Below are positions 1-9,320 of a stretch of 50,809 nt of DNA, piece after piece. The DNA lies in the NCBI GenBank assembly GCA_007694915.1, contig REEV01000081.1, forward strand, positions 1-50,809, given 5' to 3'. This DNA is from Cyanobium sp. PLM2.Bin73 (GTDB taxonomy: Bacteria; Cyanobacteriota; Cyanobacteriia; PCC-6307; Cyanobiaceae). The first letter of the stretch is position 1, and each line of letters opens with the position of its first letter. Position numbers and translations under genes: made by a program. The notes under the pieces are model-generated. The model ran no database searches. It was not told the DNA's origin and was given only the letters and a program-made list of their open reading frames with translations.

Positions 1-2
1 CC

Positions 3-104
3 GCACCACCGGCCCTGCTCGGCCTGTTCGCCAGCCATCCGCCTCTCGAGAACCGCATCCGCGCCCTGCGTGAGGCCCAGGCACTTCAGGCGGTCGCCCC
101 GTAG
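3..104 (+). CDS. M48 family (HtpX-like) metalloprotease, C-terminal fragment
   Basis: Only the last 33 codons are present; the gene enters from the left edge and stops at TAG 102-104. The visible peptide contains FASHPPLENRIRAL, which resembles the conserved tail of HtpX/M48 membrane zinc proteases (a 'HPP..ERI..L' end), proteins that degrade misfolded membrane proteins. The HExxH zinc site would lie outside the window, so the family call rests on this tail alone. The 3' end overlaps the convergent mtnA gene by 19 bp. Confidence 0.6.
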   Translation, partial: APPALLGLFASHPPLENRIRALREAQALQAVAP

Positions 105-1201
105 AGACCGCGCAGGCCCGCCTCGCTGGCCGGCGCCACACCCCGCTCGGTGATCAGGGCGGTCACCAGCCGCGCCGGTGTCACGTCAAAAGCGGGATTG
201 AAGCCGGCGCTGCCGTCGGGGCTGAGCTGCACGGAGGCGATCGCCCCGTCGGCGCCGCGGCCCTGGATGTGCGTCACCTCTTCGGCCGAGCGGGCCTCGA
301 TCGGGATCTCCGCCACCCCGTCGTCGATCGTCCAGTCGATCGTGGAGCCGGGCAGCGCCACGTAGAACGGCACGCCGTTGTCGCGCGCCGCCAGGGCCTT
401 CAGATAGGTGCCGATCTTGTTGCACACATCGCCGCTGCGGGTGGTGCGGTCGCTGCCCACGATCACCGCATCCACCAGGCCGTGCTGCATCAGGTGGCCG
501 CCGGCGTTGTCGACGATCACGGTGTGCGGTACCCCCTCGCGGCCCAGTTCCCAGGCGGTGAGGCTGGCGCCCTGGTTGCGCGGCCGCGTCTCATCCACCC
601 ACACATGGATGGCCAGCCCGGCGCGGTGGGCCTTGTAGATCGGCGCCAGGGCCGTGCCCCAGTCGACAGTGGCGATCCAGCCGGCGTTGCAGTGGGTGAG
701 CACGTTCAGTGGCTCGCCCTGGCGCTCCGCCGGCCGGGCGGCGGCCAGGACCTGAAGGAGGCCCAGGCCGTGCTCGCCGATCGCCTCGCACATGGCCACG
801 TCCTCCTCGGCGATCTCCGCCGCCTCCGCCTGGGCCGCCGCCGCCCGCTGCTCCGGTGGCAGCGGCTGCACCCGGCCGCGCACCCGCTCCAGGGCCCAGC
901 GCAGGTTGATCGCCGTGGGCCGGGTGGCGTTGAGCTGCTCGAAGGCCGCCGCCAGCGCGCCATCGCTGGGATCGGCCTGCAGGGCCAGCATCAGCCCGTA
1001 GGCCCCGGTGACGCCGATCAGCGGCGCCCCCCGCACCACCATCGTGCGGATCGCCTCGGCGGCCTCGTCGCAGCTCACCAAGGTGCGGGTGCTGAAGCGG
1101 TGCGGCAGCAACGTCTGGTCGATCACAGCGATCGCGTCGAGGCCCGAGCGCCCGCCGGAATCCAGCCAGATCGTGCGCCAGGGCCGGCCGTCGATGTTCA
1201 T
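86..1201 (-). CDS. mtnA: S-methyl-5-thioribose-1-phosphate isomerase (MtnA)
   Basis: 371 residues, full length for MtnA. It converts methylthioribose-1-phosphate to methylthioribulose-1-phosphate in cytosolic methionine salvage. Recognisable are the phosphate/sugar-binding RGAPLIGVTGAYG near residue 58, the catalytic cysteine C171 in THCNAGW, the VDETRPRNQGASLTAWEL block at about 202, and the catalytic aspartate D251 in IVGSDRTT followed by NKIGTYLKAL. The ATG at 1201 starts MNIDGRPWRTIW, where family members usually start. It is the last gene of a minus-strand row after the HEPN gene (60-bp gap). The related eIF2B-like proteins are excluded by the Cys/Asp pair. Confidence 0.95.
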   Translation of the reverse strand: MNIDGRPWRTIWLDSGGRSGLDAIAVIDQTLLPHRFSTRTLVSCDEAAEAIRTMVVRGAPLIGVTGAYGLMLALQADPSDGALAAAFEQLNATRPTAINLRWALERVRGRVQPLPPEQRAAAAQAEAAEIAEEDVAMCEAIGEHGLGLLQVLAAARPAERQGEPLNVLTHCNAGWIATVDWGTALAPIYKAHRAGLAIHVWVDETRPRNQGASLTAWELGREGVPHTVIVDNAGGHLMQHGLVDAVIVGSDRTTRSGDVCNKIGTYLKALAARDNGVPFYVALPGSTIDWTIDDGVAEIPIEARSAEEVTHIQGRGADGAIASVQLSPDGSAGFNPAFDVTPARLVTALITERGVAPASEAGLRGLYGATA

Positions 1202-1261
1202 GGTTAGCTGGGCGGGCTTGCTCGCCGGGTGGTGCTTTCGATCATCCCTGGCCGGCTGAAC

Positions 1262-1645
1262 TCAAAGGTCCTCCAATCGCCGCTCCACCTCCCGATAAAG
1301 GCCTTCAACAACGGCAAACCAGGCCGCCCAGTCTGGGCGTTGCATCTCCAGCTCATCGTCGTAGCGCGACTGCACCGCAAAGAAATTGAGCTCTGTGATG
1401 CTGTCGTAACCATCCGGTTCTTCGCCCATCTCCTGCAAAAGATCCAGCAGTGCCCCAAGGTCATGGGTGAAGGGCGCCTCTCCTCCTGCGGCCTGAATCC
1501 AACCCTTCATCGACTTTTCAGCAGCCTGCTGGAGCAGGAAACCGATGCTGCTGCTCCGAAACCCAGAGAGCTCCCACATGCGCCGGGCTTCCTGGAGATC
1601 GGCCCCTGCAATGCGCCAGTAGCGTCTGGCATCCGCTTCACCCAT
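1262..1645 (-). CDS. HEPN domain protein (partner of an MNT nucleotidyltransferase)
   Basis: 127 residues, entirely helical in appearance. The middle carries the HEPN signature: QQAAEKSMKGWIQAAG (about 39-54) followed by FTHDLGALLDLL (about 59-70), then a SRYDDE segment near 93. HEPN proteins are often the toxin half, or the nucleotide-binding partner, of an MNT-HEPN pair. The RNase motif R-x4-6-H of HepT-type toxins is not visible: the only histidine is that of FTHDL, with no arginine before it at the right distance. The ATG lies 8 nt inside the end of the upstream nucleotidyltransferase gene, so the two are probably translationally coupled. Biological role is inferred, not shown. Confidence 0.85.
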   Translation of the reverse strand: MGEADARRYWRIAGADLQEARRMWELSGFRSSSIGFLLQQAAEKSMKGWIQAAGGEAPFTHDLGALLDLLQEMGEEPDGYDSITELNFFAVQSRYDDELEMQRPDWAAWFAVVEGLYREVERRLEDL

Positions 1646-2006
1646 CCAGGAGGATCCCCTCCCGGCAGGCCACGGAGGTCACCGCCTGACGGCAACGTCG
1701 GCGCGCGGCCACCTCACTCTGGGAATAGAGCAAGAGGTCGAGCGGCAGCCGGTGGCTCGAAAGTCGCCGGCTCAGTTGGCCAAGCACCTGCACGCGGTTG
1801 TGCCGCTTGAGCCAGGCATCGGGCACCGTGATCAGCAGATCAGCGTCGGAATCGGGTCGCGCCTGCCCACGGGCACGCGAGCCGAACAGGCGCACCTCGG
1901 CCTGGGGGATCTCCGCCCGGATCGCCGTGGCGATCCGGACGATCCGGGGATCCACAGCAGCAGCAGGTGTTGCCCTCATAGCTGCAGTCTGGCTGGAGAG
2001 CGACAT
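1638..2006 (-). CDS. MNT-type minimal nucleotidyltransferase
   Basis: 122 residues from the ATG at 2006, chosen because it has a good ribosome binding site (GGAAGGAGAA) just upstream; the frame stays open further 5' but there it is the shadow of the DUF1543 gene. The DNA-polymerase-beta-like motif FGSRARGQARPDSDADLLI (residues about 40-58) holds the GS and D-x-D catalytic pattern, and PLDLLLYS near 88 fits the third acidic residue. MNT proteins of this kind pair with HEPN proteins, in studied cases as AMP-transferring antitoxins. It lies 16 nt after the DUF1543 stop and overlaps the HEPN gene by 8 nt. Confidence 0.87.
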   Translation of the reverse strand: MSLSSQTAAMRATPAAAVDPRIVRIATAIRAEIPQAEVRLFGSRARGQARPDSDADLLITVPDAWLKRHNRVQVLGQLSRRLSSHRLPLDLLLYSQSEVAARRRCRQAVTSVACREGILLDG

Positions 2007-2022
2007 TCCCTTCTCCTTCCAC

Positions 2023-2580
2023 TCAGATCGGCAGGTAGCCGAACCAGTCGGGCACCTGGGGCTGGCTGAAAGCCTCCGGATGCGGCTCCAGTTGCACATG
2101 CCAACGCCCACCGCCCAGCAGGTCCAGCTGCTCGATCGCCAGGCAGTCGTCCACGGCGGCCAGATCATCCTTGTGCTGCTGCAGCGCACCGCGCAGCCAC
2201 TGGCGCTTCGCAGCCGCCTTGGCCGCGTGGGGCGAGCGCGCCACCACCAGGCCGAAGTGATGGAGCTCGGCCAGCGAATCGGGGCCGTAGGCGCCCAGGT
2301 TCACAAACCAGAGCCGCTCGCTTCGGGGAGCGCCAGGCTCGCGCCCCAGGCTCACCGCCCAGCCATCCACCGCCCGCACCGCCATCCAGGCATCGAGGTG
2401 CAGGCCCTGCCGCCGTCCGAACCATTGCCGCCGCAACTCCGGCAACCCCTCCTCGATCGTGGTGGCGGCCACGAAGCGCACGTCGTGCAGCTCGATCCGG
2501 CAGCCCGGCGCACGGCCGCCGAGCACCGCCAGAAACAACTGGGGCGGCCGCAGCAGCGCGGGCATTCGCGGCTCAGGCAT
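2023..2580 (-). CDS. DUF1543 domain protein
   Basis: 185 residues from ATG 2580 (a second ATG lies at 2565). The N-terminal PQLFLAVLGGRAPGCRIELHDVRFV, the following TTIEEGLPELRRQWFG and the repeated half with LWFVNLGAYGPDSLAELHHFGLVVA match the DUF1543 pattern of two related alpha/beta repeats. No catalytic motif or export signal is visible and the function of the family is unknown to me. It heads the row DUF1543-MNT-HEPN-mtnA. The reading frame is open far upstream through the antisense of the aldo/keto reductase, but that part has no homology-like features. Confidence 0.85.
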   Translation of the reverse strand: MPEPRMPALLRPPQLFLAVLGGRAPGCRIELHDVRFVAATTIEEGLPELRRQWFGRRQGLHLDAWMAVRAVDGWAVSLGREPGAPRSERLWFVNLGAYGPDSLAELHHFGLVVARSPHAAKAAAKRQWLRGALQQHKDDLAAVDDCLAIEQLDLLGGGRWHVQLEPHPEAFSQPQVPDWFGYLPI

Positions 2581-2658
2581 CGCACCAGACACCAGACGCC
2601 ATCCACTCCTTGGACCGGTCTGGGCCAGGCTGGCAGCCCACGTCCTGAACCGTCGTCC

Positions 2659-3591
2659 ATGGCTGCAGCACTGGAATCGATGCCCGCCCTGGGCCTGGGC
2701 ACCTGGAAGGCCGCCCCCGGGGAGGTGGGCGCTGCGGTGCGCTCGGCCCTGGCGCTGGGCTATCGGCACATCGATTGCGCGTCCATCTACGGCAACGAAG
2801 CGGAGATCGGTGCTGCCCTGCAGAGCGCCCTGGGGCAGGGAACGCTGCCGCGCGATCAGCTCTGGGTCACCTCCAAACTCTGGAACGACTGCCACGCCCC
2901 CGACCAGGTGCGTACTGCCCTGGAGCGCACCCTGGCGGATCTGCAGCTCGACCATCTCGACCTCTACCTGATCCACTGGCCGGTGGTGCACCGCCAGGGG
3001 GTGCTGATGCCAGCCGTCGCGGCCGACCAGATCCCCCTGGAGCAGCTGCCGCTGCAGGTCACCTGGGCGGCGATGGAGCAGCTGGTGGATGCGGGCCTGG
3101 TGCGGCAGATCGGCCTGGCCAACTGCAGCACGGCCAAGCTCGCCGCCCTGCTGCCCCACTGCCGCCACCGGCCGGCGGTGAACCAGGTGGAACGGCACCC
3201 CTGGCTGCAGCAGACCGCTCTGCTGGCCTACTGCCGCGAGCAGGGCATCGCCGTCACCGCCTACTCCCCCCTGGGATCCCCCAGCAGCGACGGCCCGGCA
3301 CCGCTGTTCAGCGATCCGGTGATCACCGCCATCGCCGCCGCCCATGGCGTCAGCGCTGCCGAGGTTCTGCTGGCCTGGGGCATCGCCTGCGGCACCAGCG
3401 TGATTCCCAAGTCGGTGCGGGCCGAGCGGCAGGCGGCCAATCTGCAGGCCAGCGAGCTGCAGCTCAACACCGACGAGATGGAGCGGATCGCCGGCCTTGA
3501 CCGGCACTATCGCTTCGTGGACGGCAGTTTCTGGGAGCTTCCCGGCGGGCCTTACCACCGCACGGCCCTTTGGGATGAGCCTGCGCCCTGA
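2659..3591 (+). CDS. Aldo/keto reductase
   Basis: 310 residues. NADPH-dependent cytosolic reductase of carbonyl compounds; substrate unknown. The canonical tetrad is present: D39 in GYRHIDCASIYGNE, Y44, K73 in VTSKLWN and H106 in LYLIHWPV. Later blocks IGLANCS, NQVERHPWLQQ, VTAYSPLGSP and IPKSVRAER (cofactor-binding) complete a TIM barrel of the AKR superfamily. The ATG at 2659 starts directly before the first strand (MPALGLGTW). It runs divergently from the DUF1543 gene with 78 bp between starts and ends in a hairpin shared with the convergent transpeptidase gene. Confidence 0.93.
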   Translation: MAAALESMPALGLGTWKAAPGEVGAAVRSALALGYRHIDCASIYGNEAEIGAALQSALGQGTLPRDQLWVTSKLWNDCHAPDQVRTALERTLADLQLDHLDLYLIHWPVVHRQGVLMPAVAADQIPLEQLPLQVTWAAMEQLVDAGLVRQIGLANCSTAKLAALLPHCRHRPAVNQVERHPWLQQTALLAYCREQGIAVTAYSPLGSPSSDGPAPLFSDPVITAIAAAHGVSAAEVLLAWGIACGTSVIPKSVRAERQAANLQASELQLNTDEMERIAGLDRHYRFVDGSFWELPGGPYHRTALWDEPAP

Positions 3592-3617
3592 GCGCCGCTG
3601 ACAGCAGCGCTCAGGGC
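3585..3617. terminator. Stem-loop shared by two convergent genes
   Basis: Eleven-base perfect inverted repeat: GCCCTGAGCGC at 3585-3595 and GCGCTCAGGGC at 3607-3617 with an 11-nt loop. Both stop codons lie in the stem (TGA 3589-3591 of the aldo/keto reductase; TGA of the minus-strand transpeptidase at 3613-3611). No T-tract follows on either side, so its role as a bidirectional terminator is inferred from position and stem strength. Confidence 0.6.
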
Positions 3618-4006
3618 CGAATCCGCACGGGCGTGCCCACCGCCGTGCGCTCGAACAGCCAGCGGGCAGTGGCGCGACTCAGGCGGATGCAGCCTCGGCT
3701 GCGGGGCACCCCGAAGCACTCGCCGGCGTCCTCCTGCCAGGGGGCCGGATGCAGGCAGTAGCGGTCGGGGCCCAGACCGCCACCGCCGAGGCACATCACA
3801 TCGGCCACCGGCGGGGTGACGTAGTCGCTGCCGGACAGAGGGGTATGGGCATGCTTGCTGGCGATGTGGAAGTCCCCCACCGGCGTGGGTGAGGCGGCCA
3901 CCCCGCTGGACACCGGTGCGCTGTAGATGGGCTGCGCGCCCCCGGCATAGGCGTGCAGCCGCTGGCTGGAAAGATCGATCAGCAGCAGGGTGATCAGCTC
4001 CAGCAC
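3611..4006 (-). CDS. L,D-transpeptidase (YkuD domain)
   Basis: About 131 residues from GTG 4006, the first plausible start after the sufS stop at 4056. YkuD enzymes make 3-3 peptide cross-links in peptidoglycan or attach proteins to it. Visible are the first strand ITLLLIDLSSQRLHAY, TPTPVGDF at about 47, the HPAPW segment and the catalytic-cysteine motif VPRSRGCIRLSRATA near 106. The residue two before Cys is Arg rather than the usual His of (S/T)HGC, a variation found in part of the family. No signal peptide precedes the domain. It lies 49 bp after sufS and may be the last gene of that transcript. Confidence 0.82.
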   Translation of the reverse strand: MLELITLLLIDLSSQRLHAYAGGAQPIYSAPVSSGVAASPTPVGDFHIASKHAHTPLSGSDYVTPPVADVMCLGGGGLGPDRYCLHPAPWQEDAGECFGVPRSRGCIRLSRATARWLFERTAVGTPVRIRP

Positions 4007-4055
4007 GGCAGGCCGCCGCAAGGCAGCCCCAGCATGGCGGAGGCGGACAGGGAGC

Positions 4056-5369
4056 TCAGCTGTGCTCGCGCAGGAAGCCGATCGTGCCCTCGAGCTCCTC
4101 AGCGAAGCGGTCGATCTCCTCAGGCGTGGTGGTGAAGCTGAGGCTGGCCCGCGCCGAACCGGGGATGCCGTAGTGGCGATGCAGGGGCTGGGTGCAGTGG
4201 TGGCCGCTGCGGATGCAAATGCCGGCCGAATCGAGCAGGGCGGCGATGTCGTTGGCATGCAGGCCGTCCACCGTGAAGGCGGCCAGGGCGCCGCGGTGGG
4301 GCTGCTGATCGGGGGTGGGACCAAGCACCGTCACCCCGTCGATGGCCTGCAGGCGCTGGAACAGGCGGCGGGTGAGCACCTGTTCCCAGGCGTGGATGCG
4401 CTCAAGCCCGATGTCCTGGAGGTAATCGAGGGCCGCCCCCATGCCGATCGCCTCGCCGATGGCGGGGGTGCCGGCTTCGAACTTGTGAGGCAGCTCCGAC
4501 CAGGTGCTGTGATCGAGAAACACATCCTGGATCATCTCGCCGCCACCGAGGAACGGGGGCATGGCCTCCAGCAGTGCTTCCCGGGCCCAGAGAAACCCCA
4601 TGCCCGTGGGGCCACAGAGCTTGTGGGAGCTGCCGGCGAGGAAATCGCAGCCCAGCTCCCGCACATCCACCGGCATGTGCGGCAGGCTCTGACAGGCATC
4701 CACCAGCACCAGAGCACCCACGGCATGGGCCAGGGGGGCGATCTCGGCGATCGGACTGAGACAGCCGAGGGTGTTGCTCACGTGCACCAGGCTCACCAGC
4801 TTGGTGCGCTCGTTGAGCTTGGCGCGGAGGTCGTCAAGATCCAGTTCGCCGCTGGCGGTGAGGCCCACATGGCGCAGCACACAGCCGGTGCGGGCCGCCA
4901 GCAGCTGCCAGGGCACGAGGTTGCTGTGGTGCTCCATCACCGACAGCAACACCTCATCCCCCTCGGCGAGGTTGACCTCACCCCAGGTGCGGGCCACCAG
5001 ATTGATGGCCTCGCTTGCATTGCGGGTGAACACGACCTCGCGGGAGCTGGCCGCACCCACGAACTGAGCCACCTTCTCGCGGGCGCCCTCGAAGCCTTCC
5101 GTGGCGCGGGCGCTGAGCTGGTGGGCACCGCGGTGCACGTTGGCGTTGTCGTGGCCGTAGTAGCGCTGCAGGGCCTCCAGCACCCGGCTGGGCTTCTGGC
5201 TGGTGGCGGCGTAATCCAGGTAGATCAGCGGCTGGCCGAGGCAGGCGGTCTGGGCCAGCAGCGGAAAGTCGGGCCGGGTGAGAGCCGCCAGGTTCTCCGC
5301 CGCAACACCGGCACCCGGATCCACCAGGCGCGGCCCCGATGGAGGACGGATGGCGGGGGATGCGGTCAT
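4056..5369 (-). CDS. sufS: SufS-type cysteine desulfurase
   Basis: 437 residues. PLP enzyme releasing sulfur from cysteine for Fe-S cluster assembly. The fold is complete: LDYAATSQKP at about 51, NVHRGAHQLS, SVMEHHSNLVPWQ (His stacking on PLP), VDACQSLPHMPVD with D224, the PLP lysine K250 in SSHKLCGPTG, and the catalytic cysteine C392 in RSGHHCTQP. The RSGHHC pattern marks the group II (SufS/CsdB) branch rather than NifS/IscS. The start lies 5 nt after the sufD stop, so it is part of the suf operon. Confidence 0.96.
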   Translation of the reverse strand: MTASPAIRPPSGPRLVDPGAGVAAENLAALTRPDFPLLAQTACLGQPLIYLDYAATSQKPSRVLEALQRYYGHDNANVHRGAHQLSARATEGFEGAREKVAQFVGAASSREVVFTRNASEAINLVARTWGEVNLAEGDEVLLSVMEHHSNLVPWQLLAARTGCVLRHVGLTASGELDLDDLRAKLNERTKLVSLVHVSNTLGCLSPIAEIAPLAHAVGALVLVDACQSLPHMPVDVRELGCDFLAGSSHKLCGPTGMGFLWAREALLEAMPPFLGGGEMIQDVFLDHSTWSELPHKFEAGTPAIGEAIGMGAALDYLQDIGLERIHAWEQVLTRRLFQRLQAIDGVTVLGPTPDQQPHRGALAAFTVDGLHANDIAALLDSAGICIRSGHHCTQPLHRHYGIPGSARASLSFTTTPEEIDRFAEELEGTIGFLREHS

Positions 5370-5374
5370 GGCGT

Positions 5375-6532
5375 TCAGGCGGCTCCCAGCAGGGCAGTCA
5401 TGGGGTCGTGGCGATGGGCTGCAGCCGGAAGCTCCCGCAGCACCTCGTGGCAGAAGGCGCGTTGCAGCAGGCCGGCGGCCGTGGTCGCATCAATGCCACG
5501 GCTTCGAAGGTAGAAGAGTTCCTCGCTCTGCAGCTGGCTCACGGTGGCGCCATGGGCGCATTTCACGTCGTCAGCCACGATCTCCAGTTCCGGTTTGGTG
5601 TCGATGCGGGCCCGGTCGGAGAGCAGCAGCGTGCGGCTGAGCTGGGCCGCATTGGTGCGCTGGGCCAGGCGGGGCACCTGCACGGCCCCGTTGAACACGC
5701 TGCGTCCGCTGCCATCGGCCACAGCCTTGTGCAGCTGATCGAGTTCCCCGTCCGGGCCGTCGAAGCGCACGAAGCTATGGGTGTCAGCCAGCTGGCGGCC
5801 ATCCACGCGCTGCAGACCGAGCAGGCGGGTGCGGGCTGCTCCCTGCTCCTGCACAACACGGGGCTCATGGCGGGCAAGCCCCCAGCCACTGGACACCAGC
5901 GTGGCCTGCAGCTCGCTGGCGCTGGCCTGGCGTACGGCCAGGTGGTGGAGCAGGGCGGCGTGGTTGTGGCCCTGGGCCAGGCAACCCAGCTGCAACCGGG
6001 CCCCCTCGCCGAGCACCACTTCGCTCACCAGGCTGAGCAGCTGGCGTTGGCCGGGGGCGGGCGCCGGGACCTGCAGCAGCTCCAGCCGGGCCCCGGGCTC
6101 CAGCACCAGCAGCAACCGCCAGGCCGCCACGCCCTCGCCGGCGGACACGGGCAGGGGCAGCTCCAGGCTGCCGGCGTCACCCTCGACCTTGAGCACCAGC
6201 AGGGCGGGGCGGGCCCCGCCATTGAGCAGCACAGGCCAGTGCTGATCACAGCCACTGGCCGCCAGAGCTGTGCCCAGCTGGGCCTCGGCGGCGGTGCCGG
6301 TGAGACGGGTCACGCCGGCGGGCAGGTTGAGCTCGGCCCAGGGGTCCAAAGCCCGTCCTGCAGCCGGGGCCGCGACACCGACGGGGATGGCCGCCAGAGC
6401 GGTGAGATCGGTGAAGCGCCAGTCCTCCTGGCGGCGCGTGGGCAACGGCGCACCGGCCAGCTCGGCCAGCCAGGCCAGGGCTGGGGCGCCCGATCCGGCA
6501 GCGGCGGCGGTGACGACGGGAGCGGCCACCAT
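5375..6532 (-). CDS. sufD: Fe-S cluster assembly scaffold protein SufD
   Basis: 385 residues. SufD forms the SufB-SufC-SufD scaffold on which Fe-S clusters are built. The N-terminal part contains PTRRQEDWRFTDL (about 31-43, a SufD hallmark), the middle is beta-helix-like, and the C-terminal part has KPELEIVADDVKCAHGATVSQL followed by FYLRSRGID and a helical end. The ATG overlaps the sufC stop by one base (TGATG), implying translational coupling. Relative to SufB the sequence is strongly diverged, as is usual for this subunit. Confidence 0.95.
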   Translation of the reverse strand: MVAAPVVTAAAAGSGAPALAWLAELAGAPLPTRRQEDWRFTDLTALAAIPVGVAAPAAGRALDPWAELNLPAGVTRLTGTAAEAQLGTALAASGCDQHWPVLLNGGARPALLVLKVEGDAGSLELPLPVSAGEGVAAWRLLLVLEPGARLELLQVPAPAPGQRQLLSLVSEVVLGEGARLQLGCLAQGHNHAALLHHLAVRQASASELQATLVSSGWGLARHEPRVVQEQGAARTRLLGLQRVDGRQLADTHSFVRFDGPDGELDQLHKAVADGSGRSVFNGAVQVPRLAQRTNAAQLSRTLLLSDRARIDTKPELEIVADDVKCAHGATVSQLQSEELFYLRSRGIDATTAAGLLQRAFCHEVLRELPAAAHRHDPMTALLGAA

Positions 6533-7347
6533 CAGGCCACCTCCAGAGGCTGACGCTCGGCCTCGCCGTCGAGACGGGCCAGCTCGGCGTCCACCCAGTC
6601 GTAGCCGCTGCGCTCCAGCTCCAGGGCCAGTTCCTTGCCGCCGCTGCGCAGGATGCGGCCAGCCGCCATCACGTGCACGGCATCGGGGGTGATCAGGTCG
6701 AGCAGGCGCTGGTAGTGGGTGATCAGCAGGGTGGCGTTGTCGGGGCTCGAGAGCTGGTTCACGCCGCCGGCGACGATGCGCAGGGCGTCGATGTCGAGAC
6801 CGGAGTCGGTTTCATCAAGAATCGCCACCACCGGCTCCAGCAGAGCCATCTGCAGAATCTCGTTGCGCTTCTTCTCGCCGCCGCTGAAGCCCTCGTTCAC
6901 CGAGCGATCCAGAAAGGCCGGGTCCATCTGCACGACCGACAGCCGCTCACGCACCACATCCTCGAAAGCGAAGGTATCGAGTTCTTCGTCCCCGCGCTCC
7001 TTGCGGCGGGCGTTGGTGGCCACCCGCAGGAATTCGAGGTTGCTCACCCCGGGAATCTCCACCGGATACTGAAAGCCGAGGAACAGGCCGATGCGGGATC
7101 GCTGTTCAGGATCGAGGTCCAGCAGGTTCTCTCCCCGGTAGAACACGCTGCCAGCAGTGACGGTGTAGGCGGGGTGGCCTGCCAGGACTTTGGAGAGGGT
7201 GCTCTTGCCGCTGCCATTACGGCCCATCACGGCATGGATTTCGCCGGCGCGGATGGTGAGGTTCACCCCCTTGAGGATGGGCTGGTTCTCCACCGAAGCG
7301 TGGAGATCACGAATTTCGAGCAGAACCGGTGCGTCCGGACGTATCAC
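6532..7347 (-). CDS. sufC: Fe-S cluster assembly ATPase SufC
   Basis: 271 residues from GTG 7347 (encoding [15 protein letters not shown]), chosen because cyanobacterial SufC proteins begin with this segment; the frame is open upstream without meaning. It is the ABC-type ATPase of the SufBCD complex. Walker [10 protein letters not shown] lies at about 42-50, the signature [16 protein letters not shown] near 150 and Walker [14 protein letters not shown] near 170, with the H-loop TLLITHYQR after it. The Shine-Dalgarno sequence before the GTG is weak. Gap to sufB is 79 bp, overlap with sufD one base. Confidence 0.95.
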   Translation of the reverse strand: MIRPDAPVLLEIRDLHASVENQPILKGVNLTIRAGEIHAVMGRNGSGKSTLSKVLAGHPAYTVTAGSVFYRGENLLDLDPEQRSRIGLFLGFQYPVEIPGVSNLEFLRVATNARRKERGDEELDTFAFEDVVRERLSVVQMDPAFLDRSVNEGFSGGEKKRNEILQMALLEPVVAILDETDSGLDIDALRIVAGGVNQLSSPDNATLLITHYQRLLDLITPDAVHVMAAGRILRSGGKELALELERSGYDWVDAELARLDGEAERQPLEVA

Positions 7348-7426
7348 GGCAGACAAGAAAATGGGGAACGGGAGAAGAACAGAAAGGCAATGACGAGCTG
7401 AGGCTCTGTCGAGCGGGGTGAGGCGA

Positions 7427-8869
<1,443 letters not shown>

Positions 8870-8933
8870 GGTGAGGGAAAGCGGGGCTGGTGGGAGGCGG
8901 GAGAGAGGCCGGGATGTACTGCGGGGCTGTCGC

Positions 8934-9320
8934 TCAGCCGCCGGCGGTCGCCGCGTGGATCTCCTCGGTGGTGATGGTCTGCTTCTCGCCGCGGAAGGGG
9001 TTGTCCTCGGTGAGGAACAGCATGCAGTGACACTCCTTGCGCTCGCGCATCGGCACGCAGGGACAGTTCCAGAAGGCCTGGGCCACCTCAGCCTCCTTGT
9101 CTTCGTAGTGGCGGCATGGGCAGAGGGCACCGCCAAGATCTTCCTTGTGCTTGGCCAGGCCCTCCAGGACCACAGCCGTCACTCCGGGATCACTGCAGAA
9201 ATAGGTGCCGGTTCGCTGGGCGTAGGTTTCCGCAAACTTGCGGATCACCTCCAGGCTTTCTGCACTGGCACCTTGATCGGCGGCAGAGGCGTTGGTGGTG
9301 GCGTTGGGGGTGTCAGGCAT
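8934..9320 (-). CDS. ftrC: Ferredoxin-thioredoxin reductase catalytic subunit
   Basis: 128 residues. The enzyme transfers electrons from ferredoxin to thioredoxin in the light through a 4Fe-4S centre next to a redox-active disulfide. The full cysteine signature is present: CPC at about 67, then exactly 16 residues, CPC, 8 residues, CHC, which is the family pattern. The N-terminal 20 residues are low-complexity. The variable subunit (ftrV) is not in the window. The gene heads the minus-strand suf transcript, so expression of this Fe-S protein may be tied to the cluster assembly machinery; that link is inference from order and 64-bp spacing. Confidence 0.96.
   Translation of the reverse strand: MPDTPNATTNASAADQGASAESLEVIRKFAETYAQRTGTYFCSDPGVTAVVLEGLAKHKEDLGGALCPCRHYEDKEAEVAQAFWNCPCVPMRERKECHCMLFLTEDNPFRGEKQTITTEEIHAATAGG

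Noticed and set aside
269-1207. Plus-strand 312-residue frame opposite mtnA
   Set aside because: Shadow of a well-supported gene, with His/Arg/Gln-rich low-complexity translation.
1798-2658. Long plus-strand open frame in front of the aldo/keto reductase
   Set aside because: It runs antisense through DUF1543 and the nucleotidyltransferase gene, is rich in Arg/Gln/His shadow composition and has no domain; the reductase starts at 2659.
2581-3558. Minus-strand extension of the DUF1543 frame to over 500 residues
   Set aside because: The additional part is the antisense of the aldo/keto reductase; the DUF1543 pattern begins only after 2580.
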